From: JBEBGV01 sp040081265
GTDB lineage: Bacteria; Acidobacteriota; Vicinamibacteria; Vicinamibacterales; UBA2999
Length of the DNA: 17,473 nt
NCBI GenBank assembly: GCA_040081265.1
Contig: JBEBGV010000088.1
Span: forward strand, 1 to 17,473
Direction of reading: 5' to 3'
The position numbers were made by a program, and so were the translations under genes. Below are positions 7,216 to 14,460 of the stretch, piece after piece. A model generated the notes under the pieces. That model was given only the letters and a program-made list of their open reading frames with translations, was not told where the DNA came from and made no database searches. Each line of letters starts with the position of its first letter. Positions within the stretch are counted from its first letter, which is position 1.

Positions 7216-8991
7216 GTGCGTTTCACCTTTCGCGCCAAGATCTTCCTGGCTGCCCTGGCGGTTGCGGCGACGGCGCTGCTGGCCGCCACCTTCATCATCG
7301 CGCAGGAACTCCAGCGGGCTGAGCGAGCCTCGATCGAACGGCGCCTGGTCGATCAGGCCAGGCTGATTGCCGAACTGCTGGCCCGAGATCCTCCCACCCT
7401 CACCGACGCCCAGCTCGACGACGAAGCCGACCGCTTTGCCACGCTGGTCGGAGGACGGATCACGCTCATCGCCGCCGACGGGCTCGTAGTTGGCGAGTCG
7501 ACGCTCGACGGGGACCAGCTGGCTCGGCTCGAGAACCACCTCCAGCGACCCGAGGTCCAGACCGCCCTCACCAGCGGCGTTGGTGTGCTCGCCCGTCTCA
7601 GCACCACAACCGGGGAGGAGACGCTCTACGCGGCGGTGACGGCGCGCCACACCCGTGTGGCGTTCGTGCGCATCGGCGAACCCCTGACGACGGTCACAGG
7701 CCAGGTCCAGCGGATGAGCAGCCGGGCGCTGCTCGCCTTTGGTCTCGCTGCACCGGTGGCGGTGATCCTCGCATGGCTGTCGTCAATGGTCATTGCCAGG
7801 CGCATCGGTGACATTGCCGCCGTCGCTGACCGGTACCGGGCCGGAGACTTCACGCGGCGAAAGCACGACTTTGGTGATGACGAACTGGGAACGGTCGCCA
7901 ACACGCTCGATGCCGTCGTCCACGAGCTGGGTGTCAGGCTCGACGAGCTGACGCGCGACCGCGCCCGGACCGAAGCCATCCTGGCGGGCATGGTCGAGGG
8001 CGTTGTGGTCGTCGACCACGAGGGCCGACTGCAGCTTGTCAATCGGGCGGCGCAAGCCATGCTGCGCCTGAACGACTCGTCCCGGTCACGCCTGTTCGAG
8101 GAGGTCATCTCAGACCCCGACATCACGCGCCAGCTCGCTCAGGCACTCGAGGGGCACGCCGTGGCGGCACAAGAGCTCTCGCTGACACCGGGGTCCGGAC
8201 GAACATTCGTGGCCCGCGCGGCGGCCGTGCCGAGCGGGGGTGGCGGAGCCGTCCTGGTTCTGCACGACATCACCGACCTGCGCCGTGCCGACCAGGTGCG
8301 TCGCGACTTCGTCGCCAACGTGTCGCACGAGCTCAGGACGCCGCTCACGTCGATTCGTGGCTACGTCGAAGCGTTGCTCGATGACCCGGGTACTCCAGCG
8401 CAGGTGCGCCAGTTCCTCGAAGTGATCGGCCGCCAGAGCACACGCATGGAACGCCTGGTCACCGACCTGCTCCGGCTGGCCCGCCTCGACGCCCGACAGG
8501 AAACGCTTGATCCGACGCCGTGCGACATCGCCGAGCTGTTCGAGGCCGTGGTCGCCGATCTTCAGCCGGCCCTGACGGCCAAACGGCAGCAGATTGCCAC
8601 CGTCGTCGCAGCCAATGCGGCGGTCGTGTCGGCCGACCCGGCCAAGCTGCACGACATCGTCCGCAACCTGGTCGAGAACGCGGTCAACTACTCACCCGAG
8701 GGCACGACCATCCGCCTCGACACCGAAGGCCGCGGCGCCGAACTGGCCATTGTGGTGTCGGATTCTGGTCCGGGCATCCCCGAAGGAGACCTCTCTCGCG
8801 TCTTCGAGCGCTTCTATCGTGTCGACCGGGCACGCGCCAGACCCGGGGGCACGGGCCTGGGACTGGCCATCGTCAGGAACCTTGTGCAACTGCATGGGGG
8901 ACGGGTGTTTGTCGAGAACCGGCCGGCCGGGGGGGCTCGCTTCACCGTCTTGCTGCCCGTTACTCCACCCTCGTCGTCGCCTGCCGCGTAA
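7216..8991 (+). CDS. phoR: Phosphate regulon sensor histidine kinase PhoR
   Basis: This 591-residue membrane histidine kinase is the partner of the adjacent response regulator. In order: a membrane helix (about 9-29), a periplasmic domain of about 140 residues, a second helix (about 171-192), HAMP (about 193-245), PAS (about 252-355), a dimerisation domain with the phosphorylated His371 in SHELRTPLTS (370-379), and an ATP-binding domain. The latter shows the N box NLVENAVNYS (484-493, Asn488 or its neighbour), G1 DSGPGIP (516-522), the F box FERFYRVD (530-537) and G2 GGTGLGLAIV (544-553). The large periplasmic domain is bigger than in E. coli PhoR and resembles the Gram-positive PhoR/WalK layout. 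The GTG start at 7216 is 4 nt after phoB. A terminator-like hairpin follows. Confidence 0.92.
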   Translation: MRFTFRAKIFLAALAVAATALLAATFIIAQELQRAERASIERRLVDQARLIAELLARDPPTLTDAQLDDEADRFATLVGGRITLIAADGLVVGESTLDGDQLARLENHLQRPEVQTALTSGVGVLARLSTTTGEETLYAAVTARHTRVAFVRIGEPLTTVTGQVQRMSSRALLAFGLAAPVAVILAWLSSMVIARRIGDIAAVADRYRAGDFTRRKHDFGDDELGTVANTLDAVVHELGVRLDELTRDRARTEAILAGMVEGVVVVDHEGRLQLVNRAAQAMLRLNDSSRSRLFEEVISDPDITRQLAQALEGHAVAAQELSLTPGSGRTFVARAAAVPSGGGGAVLVLHDITDLRRADQVRRDFVANVSHELRTPLTSIRGYVEALLDDPGTPAQVRQFLEVIGRQSTRMERLVTDLLRLARLDARQETLDPTPCDIAELFEAVVADLQPALTAKRQQIATVVAANAAVVSADPAKLHDIVRNLVENAVNYSPEGTTIRLDTEGRGAELAIVVSDSGPGIPEGDLSRVFERFYRVDRARARPGGTGLGLAIVRNLVQLHGGRVFVENRPAGGARFTVLLPVTPPSSSPAA

Positions 8992-9010
8992 CGCTCCCCG
9001 CCGCTGTACG

Positions 9011-9044
9011 CAGCGATGGCGTCCCCGGAGGAACGCCATCGTTG
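9011..9044 (+). terminator. Hairpin downstream of phoR, probable terminator
   Basis: A 12-bp stem pairs 9011-9022 with 9033-9044 (core CGATGGCGT with ACGCCATCG, one G-T wobble) around a 10-nt loop. It lies 20 nt after the phoR stop and is followed by a T-rich but interrupted stretch to about 9062. It fits an end for the pst-phoU-phoBR transcript, though it lacks a clean U-run. Confidence 0.55.
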
Positions 9045-9066
9045 TCGTTGCTGTTGTCGCTTGCAT

Positions 9067-9090
9067 GCCGGACCTGAAGGTCCGGCCTAC
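9067..9090 (-). repeat. REP-like palindrome with GTAG head between convergent genes
   Basis: A perfect 8-bp stem GCCGGACC (9067-9074) pairs with GGTCCGGC (9079-9086) around a TGAA loop. On the minus strand it is preceded directly by GTAG (9090-9087). A GTAG or GGAG tetranucleotide at the foot of a short hairpin is the mark of REP elements mobilised by RAYT-type transposases. It lies 7 nt beyond the stop of the TonB receptor gene and could also help end that transcript. No T-run follows on either strand. Confidence 0.5.
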
Positions 9091-9096
9091 GAGCAA

Positions 9097-12000
9097 CTAG
9101 AAGCTCATACGAACCGCGAACTGCACCTGGCGGGCGGTGCCGAGTCCGACTGTCCGACCCACCGTGCTCGTCAGACGGCCGAAGGTGCCGGCTGCCGCGC
9201 TCGTGTAGGGCTGTCCCGGCTGCACGCGGTTCGCCTCGGTCAGCGATGTCGTCGGAATCGCCTGCGGCAGCGTGCCAATCGGGTTGCTGAAGTTCACGGT
9301 GTCGAACAGGTTGAAGACCTCGCCGCGGAACTCGAAGTCGCTCCGGCCGCCAAGGCTGAAGTGCTTGGCGAAGAAGAAGTCCACCTGCTTGAAGTTCGGT
9401 CCGTGAATCGAGTTGCGCTCGAGGTTCCCAAACGTCCCCGGTGCGGGCGTCGCAAACGCTGCCGGGTTGAGGAACAGCAGGCCGCCGTCCTTGATGAACG
9501 GGTCCACGCCAGGCACCACGTCAGGACGCCGCACGTTGCGCGACGCACCGCCGCCAGGCGTGTTCATCACGGCCACGCGGTCGAGCGCCGGGCTGGCGAA
9601 AATGTTCCCTGCCCCGTCACGGTAGACGACGTCGGGGCGAACAATCTGCACCTGAACCGGGATACCGCTGCGGGCGTTGGCGATGCCCCCGATGTCCCAG
9701 CCGCCGAGCAGCGCCTGCGACAGGCCGCTGGCGTCGTTGCCCCACTTGCGGCCCTTCCCGTACGGCAGGGAATACAGCACGCTGAAGTTGAAGGTGTGGC
9801 GGACGTCGAAGTTGTTGTAGCCGTTGTCGTAGTCGAAGTTGGCGATGTCGTTCGGGTTGGCGTTGTTGGCCGCCGTGTTCGCTTCGTTCGATCCGCCCGT
9901 CGTGCCACGGCTGCGACCCAGGGTGTACTGCAGGTTGGTGGACAACCCCGACGCGGAGCGTCGGTTCAGCGACAGCATCATCGCGTTGTAGTTGCTCTGA
10001 CCGCCGCTCGTCTTGACGTCGATTTCGGCGAACGGGTTCTGAACACCCGTCACATTGCCATTGGCGTCACGCGCCACAATCGAGAACTCGCGGACGACCA
10101 GCGCCGCACTCGCCGGGTTCGTGTTGGTGATGACGTCGGTGATCCGGTTGGTGATGGTGCGGAGGAAGAGGTTGCGTCCCTGCGCGCCGACATACGCGGC
10201 GGTCGCAGTGAAGTTGCCGCCAAGCTCCTGCTGCATCGACGCCGTGTACTGGTACACCTTCTCCGGAAGGTTATATTCCGGCGCGTAGGCGCGAGGCGCG
10301 TAGCTGCGGTTGTTGGGGTTGTTGGTGAAGTTGGCGACCAGCGCGTCCTGGTTAATCGGGAACGCAAGCGCCGAACCCGTGCTGAGCGTCGTGCTGACGC
10401 GGTCGCTCTCAATCGGCTGAATCTGGTCCTCTCCCTGGCCGGGGCCGACGAACACGCCGAAGCCGCCGCGCAGCACGGTGTTGCCGGGCGCGTAGGTCAT
10501 CGAGACGCGCGGCTGAAAGCTGTCCTTCTTCGACTTGAGCAGCGGCGTCGTGTTGGGGTCGAGGGTGCCGGTGACCGTGTTGAACTTCACGATCAGGTTG
10601 TCGCGCTCCTTCATCGGGGTGTAGTAGTCGTAGCGCAAGCCGTAGTTGAGCGTGAGGTTCGACGTGGCATGCCACTCGTCCTGGGCGAACCCGACGTAGT
10701 AGGACTGCTGGGTGTGACGCAGGCCGGTCGCGCCGTTGTTGAACACGCTCGGGGCACTCAGGTCGCCGAGGTACTGAATCGCCGACGGCTGGTTGGCCAG
10801 GAACGCCGTGATGTTCGGGAAGGTGTAGGTGGTGCCACCGAGCTGGTCGGTCGTCATCCGAATCATGCGGACGTCGGCGCCGAACTTGACGAGGTGGTTG
10901 CCCGCGACGTGCGTCAGGTTGTCCGAGAACGCGAGGGACCAGGGGTCATACGGCTGACCGCTGCCGTTGGTCGCGCTGCTGGCGCGAACCAGACCGCCGG
11001 GTACGACGATCCCCGACGAGCTGCTCTGGCCGGCGATACCAGTGTTGGCGATGCTGCCGCTCAGGTTGAGCGAGATCTTGCTGAAGTCGATCCCGTTGAC
11101 CGTCGGCGCCACGCCATTGACCCTGGTGGGCGGTGCGTTGTATCCGATCTTGAACTCGTTCTGCATGCCGCTGGCCAGCACGCCCTGCAGGTTGAAGATG
11201 GCGTTGGTCGGGTCGTTGGTCACCTTGACCACTCGCCCACTGACACCCTCGGGCCGCAGTTGCGTACCCGAGTCGCGGAACAGGCGGAAGTACGAACCCC
11301 AGTTCTGGGTCAGCTTGTAGTCCAGGCGGACGCTGTAGGCGTTCTCTTTGACCTCTTCGAGGCTCTTGAGCTGGTAGATGTCGAAGTCGGCGTTGGCTGA
11401 CGCCCCAGGCAGGAGCACGGCGTTACTCGCCGTGAACCCCGGCCGCAGCGCCGCGATGGCGGGCACTGCCCTCGCCCACGCCGCCGCGCTCGGGGCAGCC
11501 TCAACGAAGTTCACGCCGGCATCGAGTCGGTAGCCTTCATAGCTCGTGAAGAAGAAGGCGCGGTCCTTCATCAGTGGGCCGCCGATGGAGAACCCATACT
11601 GGTGCTGATTCAGCTTCGACTTGCCCAGGTCCTGAATCACGCTGCCGTTGCTGTTGCGGGTGGAATCGAAGTAGTTGGGCGCGTCGAGCTTGTCGTTGCG
11701 GTAGTACTCGAAGAGCGCACCGCGGAACAGATTCCCACCCGACTTGGTCACCACGTTCACCTGACCGCCGGTGCCGGTGCCGAATTCTGCCGGGTAGTTG
11801 TTGGACTCGACCCGGAACTCCTGCACGTTCTCCAGGCTCGCCTGCAGCTTGAAGGGCGACGCGATCTGGCCGTTGATGTTGCCTGGCGACGCGTCGATGA
11901 TGGCCGACCCCTCGACCCCGTCGAACTTGATGACGTTCTGCTGGTTCGCCTGGCCGCTGAAGCGGACATCGTTCCAGGTGCCGGTGCCGGCGTTCTGGGA

Positions 12001-12486
12001 GCCTGGCGCCTGCAGCATCAGCTGCGACATCTGGCGACCGTTGACCGGCAGGCTCTCGATCTCACGCTCGCTGACGTTGACACCGACGCTCGCCGAGCTG
12101 AGGTCGATGGCTGAGGTCTGCGCGGTGACGGTGACCGTCTCGGTGACTCCGGCCGGATTCATCTGGAGGTCAATCGAGAACTCCTGGCCGGCCACCAGCT
12201 GCAAGGCCGTGAACTCGAGCGGCTGGAAGCTGCCGAAGGTCGCCCGGACGGTGTAGGTGGACGGCCTCAGGCCGGTCAGCACGTAACGCCCCTCGGCGTT
12301 GCTCGTCACGGTGCGCGTCTCGCCGGTCCGCTCGTTCTTCACGACGACCGTTGCGCCCGGGATGAAGGACCCGCTCGCGTCGAGCACGGTGCCCGTGAAC
12401 CGTCCGTCACCCTGCGCGTAGCCAAGCATCGGCAGCAGCGTCACCATGATGATGATCGCCAGTGCCCGCGTCAGAATCGTTCTCAT
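9097..12486 (-). CDS. TonB-dependent receptor, Oar-like, with carboxypeptidase regulatory-like domain
   Basis: This 1,129-residue outer-membrane protein begins with a signal peptide (residues 1 to about 25, ending GYAQ). A carboxypeptidase-D regulatory-like beta-sandwich follows (about 29-112, FTGTVLDASGSFIPGATVVV). Then comes a plug domain (about 118-255, with PVNGRQMSQLMLQAPG and GTGTGGQVNVVTKSGG) and a very long beta-barrel ending in the aromatic C-terminus VRMSF expected of barrel proteins. Receptors of this group import large or scarce substrates using TonB energy; the ligand cannot be read from sequence. The ATG at 12486 is chosen because it opens the signal peptide and follows GAGGAG; the frame stays open to 12675 but that extension is hydrophilic. 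It has its own Pho-box-like promoter, which suggests a role under phosphate limitation. Confidence 0.92.
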   Translation of the reverse strand: MRTILTRALAIIIMVTLLPMLGYAQGDGRFTGTVLDASGSFIPGATVVVKNERTGETRTVTSNAEGRYVLTGLRPSTYTVRATFGSFQPLEFTALQLVAGQEFSIDLQMNPAGVTETVTVTAQTSAIDLSSASVGVNVSEREIESLPVNGRQMSQLMLQAPGSQNAGTGTWNDVRFSGQANQQNVIKFDGVEGSAIIDASPGNINGQIASPFKLQASLENVQEFRVESNNYPAEFGTGTGGQVNVVTKSGGNLFRGALFEYYRNDKLDAPNYFDSTRNSNGSVIQDLGKSKLNQHQYGFSIGGPLMKDRAFFFTSYEGYRLDAGVNFVEAAPSAAAWARAVPAIAALRPGFTASNAVLLPGASANADFDIYQLKSLEEVKENAYSVRLDYKLTQNWGSYFRLFRDSGTQLRPEGVSGRVVKVTNDPTNAIFNLQGVLASGMQNEFKIGYNAPPTRVNGVAPTVNGIDFSKISLNLSGSIANTGIAGQSSSSGIVVPGGLVRASSATNGSGQPYDPWSLAFSDNLTHVAGNHLVKFGADVRMIRMTTDQLGGTTYTFPNITAFLANQPSAIQYLGDLSAPSVFNNGATGLRHTQQSYYVGFAQDEWHATSNLTLNYGLRYDYYTPMKERDNLIVKFNTVTGTLDPNTTPLLKSKKDSFQPRVSMTYAPGNTVLRGGFGVFVGPGQGEDQIQPIESDRVSTTLSTGSALAFPINQDALVANFTNNPNNRSYAPRAYAPEYNLPEKVYQYTASMQQELGGNFTATAAYVGAQGRNLFLRTITNRITDVITNTNPASAALVVREFSIVARDANGNVTGVQNPFAEIDVKTSGGQSNYNAMMLSLNRRSASGLSTNLQYTLGRSRGTTGGSNEANTAANNANPNDIANFDYDNGYNNFDVRHTFNFSVLYSLPYGKGRKWGNDASGLSQALLGGWDIGGIANARSGIPVQVQIVRPDVVYRDGAGNIFASPALDRVAVMNTPGGGASRNVRRPDVVPGVDPFIKDGGLLFLNPAAFATPAPGTFGNLERNSIHGPNFKQVDFFFAKHFSLGGRSDFEFRGEVFNLFDTVNFSNPIGTLPQAIPTTSLTEANRVQPGQPYTSAAAGTFGRLTSTVGRTVGLGTARQVQFAVRMSF

Positions 12487-12537
12487 AGCCTTGCGTTCTC
12501 CTCGCCTGTGTAGGGGTGTGATTCCCATGTCCCGTTC

Positions 12538-12571
12538 AGCGTAGAAGCGAGGTGTAACGAAGCCGTGACAA
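12538..12571 (-). promoter_or_regulatory. Pho-box-like repeat and -10 of the TonB receptor gene
   Basis: Read on the minus strand, TTGTCAC (12571-12565) and TCGTTAC (12560-12554) are heptamers 11 bp apart, the size of an 18-bp Pho box. After a 10-nt gap comes TACGCT (12543-12538), a plausible -10 at the distance seen in PhoB-activated promoters. This would leave a leader of about 45 nt containing GAGGAG before the ATG at 12486. TTGTCACGGC is identical to the last repeat before the phosphatase gene. Confidence 0.6.
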
Positions 12572-12635
12572 GAGCGATCCTGCAACGTTAAACCTCGCGT
12601 CAAAGCCTGCCGTCGCCTGGGCTTACCGGCGGTAG

Positions 12636-12641
12636 TACACT
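12636..12641 (+). promoter_or_regulatory. Putative -10 of crcB, possibly leaderless
   Basis: TACACT at 12636-12641 fits a -10 hexamer and ends 6 nt before the GTG start of crcB. Transcription would then begin at or next to the start codon. No clear -35 or ribosome-binding site is visible. Confidence 0.4.
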
Positions 12642-12647
12642 GCCCGC

Positions 12648-13016
12648 GTGATCTCGCCCCTGCTGTGGGTTGCACTCGGCGGCGCGCTCGGATCGGCGGC
12701 GCGATATGCCATGAACCTGGCGTTACGCGCGGTGTCTCCGGCCTTTCCGTGGGGTACCTTCGCCGTCAACGTGCTGGGATGCTTTATCTTTGGACTGGTC
12801 GCCGGCCTGGAGGCGTCACGCGGCACCTTCGGACCCAGCGGGCGGCTCTTCCTGCTGGTGGGCGTCCTCGGCGGGTTCACGACGTTCTCGAGCTTTGCCT
12901 TCGAATCGGTCGAACTCATTTACGCCGGCCAGCCCGCTACAGCGGCGGCGAACATGCTGGGCCAGCTCCTGCTCGGCACCTTCGCCGTCTGGGCGGGACT
13001 GGTGCTTACACGCTAG
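12648..13016 (+). CDS. crcB: Fluoride ion channel CrcB/Fluc
   Basis: This 122-residue protein has four membrane helices and would act as a dual-topology dimer exporting toxic fluoride. Family motifs are GGALGSAARY (11-20), WGTFAVNVLGCFIFG (35-49, Asn41) and GVLGGFTTFSSFAFE (72-86), whose Phe80 and Phe83 correspond to the phenylalanine pair lining the fluoride path. Length is standard for single-domain CrcB. The GTG at 12648 is used because it precedes the first helix with no room upstream for another start. It is divergent from the TonB receptor gene. The stop codon TAG lies inside the first unit of a heptad repeat tract. I see no fluoride riboswitch upstream. Confidence 0.93.
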   Translation: MISPLLWVALGGALGSAARYAMNLALRAVSPAFPWGTFAVNVLGCFIFGLVAGLEASRGTFGPSGRLFLLVGVLGGFTTFSSFAFESVELIYAGQPATAAANMLGQLLLGTFAVWAGLVLTR

Positions 13017-13087
13017 TTGCCGGTTGCTAGTTCCTGGTTACTAGTTGCTAGCTGCTAGTTCCTAGTTGCTAGTTGCTAGTTGCTAGT
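13013..13087 (+). repeat. CTAGTTG heptanucleotide repeat tract
   Basis: About ten degenerate heptamers of the form CTAGTTG or CTAGTTC run from the crcB stop codon to about 13087, with one interruption, CTGGTTA. TAGTTCCTGGTT (13028-13039) is a perfect 12-bp inverted match to AACCAGGAACTA (13112-13123) in the neighbouring tract, so the RNA could fold into a long hairpin. The tract occupies most of the crcB-glgC gap. Confidence 0.85.
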
Positions 13088-13096
13088 CAGTAGAAA

Positions 13097-13124
13097 GAAC
13101 CAGGAACCAGGAACCAGGAACTAA
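13097..13124 (+). repeat. GAACCAG heptanucleotide repeat tract
   Basis: GAACCAG occurs three times in tandem (13097-13117) and is followed by GAACTAA. The unit is close to the reverse complement of the CTAGTTC/CTGGTTA variants in the upstream tract. The glgC ATG follows at 13132 with no convincing ribosome-binding site between. Confidence 0.85.
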
Positions 13125-13131
13125 CCTCCCG

Positions 13132-14394
13132 ATGCATTCAGACACTCTGGCCATCATCCTCGGCGGCGGACAAGGCAAGCGACTGTTCCCGCTCACCGCA
13201 ACGCGCTCGAAGCCTGCGGTGCCGATCGGCGGCAAGTACCGCCTCATCGACGTTCCGATCAGCAGTTGCCTGCACGCCGACATCCGCCGCATCTACGTGC
13301 TGACCCAGTTCAACTCGGCGTCGCTCAACCGGCACATCTCCAACACCTACCGGCTCGATCTCTTCTCAGGGGGATTTGTTGAAATCCTGGCGGCTGAACA
13401 GACGCCCGACAACCCGGGCTGGTTCCAGGGCACAGCCGACGCTGTGCGTCAGGCCGCGCGCCACTTCGTGGAGCACGAAGCCGACTACTACTTGATCCTG
13501 GCCGGCGATCACCTCTACCGGATGGACTACTGGGAGCTGGTCGACGCCCACCGTGAGAGCCGCGCCGACATCACCATCGCCGCGCATCCTGTCGATGCCG
13601 ACACCGCTACCCAGATGGGCATCTTCCGGTTTGAACGCGACGGGCACATCGTGGCCTTCGAAGAGAAACCGGATGCCGAGCGGCTGAAAACGATCAGTCG
13701 CAGCATCCCCGCCGGCGCCACCTTCGGCGCACACTCGGATGCCAAGCCGTTTCTGGCGTCGATGGGCGTCTACGTGTTCTCGCGAGCGGTGCTGCTTGAA
13801 ATGCTCGAACGCGAATCGGGCATCGACTTCGGCCGCGAGCTGATTCCCGGTGCGCTCGGACGATACGACGTGCAGCCGTACCTGTATCGCGGCTACTGGG
13901 TGGACGTCGGCACCATCGAGTCCTACTACGACGCCAACATCATGCTCGGGCGCGCCGAAGCGCCCTTTCGGTTCTGGGACCCGGTCAGGCCCACCTACAC
14001 ACGACAGCGGCACCTGTCTGGTGCGCGTCTGACCGACTGCCATATCAGCGACTCGATCATCTCGGAAGGATCCTTCCTCGATCGTTGCCGCATCAGTGAA
14101 TCGGTCATCGGCATCCGCGCCAGCATTGGCTCAGGTTCGCAGATTCGCCGTTCGGTGGTGATCGGGAGCGACTACTACGAAGACGCGTCGGAGACAGACG
14201 CGCCGGCACTCGGCATCGGGCGCGACGTCATCCTCGACCGCGTCGTCATCGACAAGAACGCCCGAATCGGCGACGGCGTCCGCCTGGTCAACGAGAAGGG
14301 CGTCGATCACGCTGACGGCGATGGCTACTGCATCCGCAGCGGAATCATCGTCGTCCCCAAGGGCGGCGTTATTCCTGCCGGCACCATCGTCTAG
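13132..14394 (+). CDS. glgC: Glucose-1-phosphate adenylyltransferase GlgC
   Basis: This 420-residue cytoplasmic enzyme makes ADP-glucose and pyrophosphate from ATP and glucose-1-phosphate, the committed step of bacterial glycogen synthesis. The nucleotidyltransferase domain comes first: GGGQGKRLFPLT (11-22), SKPAVPIGGKYRLIDVPISS (26-45), WFQGTADAVRQ (97-107), the catalytic-site segment LAGDHLYRMDY (123-133), FEEKP (176-180) and GYWVDVGTIESYYDAN (254-269). A C-terminal left-handed beta-helix follows from about 290 to the end (HISDSIISEGSFLD, IDKNARIG). Length is normal. The ATG at 13132 immediately precedes the first strand (TLAIILGGG), so the start is secure although the ribosome-binding site is poor. 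No other glycogen gene is in view. The gene is isolated between repeats and the phosphatase promoter. Confidence 0.95.
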   Translation: MHSDTLAIILGGGQGKRLFPLTATRSKPAVPIGGKYRLIDVPISSCLHADIRRIYVLTQFNSASLNRHISNTYRLDLFSGGFVEILAAEQTPDNPGWFQGTADAVRQAARHFVEHEADYYLILAGDHLYRMDYWELVDAHRESRADITIAAHPVDADTATQMGIFRFERDGHIVAFEEKPDAERLKTISRSIPAGATFGAHSDAKPFLASMGVYVFSRAVLLEMLERESGIDFGRELIPGALGRYDVQPYLYRGYWVDVGTIESYYDANIMLGRAEAPFRFWDPVRPTYTRQRHLSGARLTDCHISDSIISEGSFLDRCRISESVIGIRASIGSGSQIRRSVVIGSDYYEDASETDAPALGIGRDVILDRVVIDKNARIGDGVRLVNEKGVDHADGDGYCIRSGIIVVPKGGVIPAGTIV

Positions 14395-14408
14395 CGGCGG
14401 GATCCAGA

Positions 14409-14454
14409 ACGTTACGCCGGTGACACCTGGTTGTCACGGCGGACCGCTACCTAT
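14409..14454 (+). promoter_or_regulatory. Pho-box-like triple repeat and -10 of the alkaline phosphatase gene
   Basis: ACGTTAC (14409-14415), GTGACAC (14420-14426) and TTGTCAC (14431-14437) are spaced exactly 11 bp apart. After a 10-nt gap comes TACCTAT (14448-14454), a weak -10 at the spacing expected of PhoB-dependent promoters. Predicted transcription would start at about 14460-14461, the GTG start codon itself. The outer repeats match units found before the TonB receptor gene and pstS. Confidence 0.65.
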
Positions 14455-14460
14455 GGAGGG

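Noticed and set aside
9016..11400. A 794-codon open frame on the plus strand opposite the TonB receptor gene
   Set aside because: It is valine-, arginine- and alanine-rich with no domain and lies antisense to a gene with clear signal peptide, plug and barrel features. High GC makes such antisense frames common.
12586..12602. Additional Pho-like pair on the plus strand before crcB (CGTTA and CGTCA)
   Set aside because: The units are 12 bp, not 11 bp, apart and lack the flanking bases shared by the other sites, so I do not count crcB as Pho-controlled.
12572..12647. Fluoride riboswitch upstream of crcB
   Set aside because: The gap is short and shows no recognisable crcB-motif RNA core; the apparent -10 sits next to the start codon, leaving no room for a leader.
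12487..12675. N-terminal extension of the TonB receptor to 12675
   Set aside because: The extra 63 residues are hydrophilic and precede a complete signal peptide at 12486; the extension also crosses the proposed Pho-box promoter.
13013..13124. CRISPR array
   Set aside because: Units are 7 bp and directly tandem, with no spacers of 25-40 bp and no cas genes.
14431..14460. TTG start of the phosphatase at 14431
   Set aside because: It coincides with the third Pho-like repeat and would put ten polar residues before the signal peptide.
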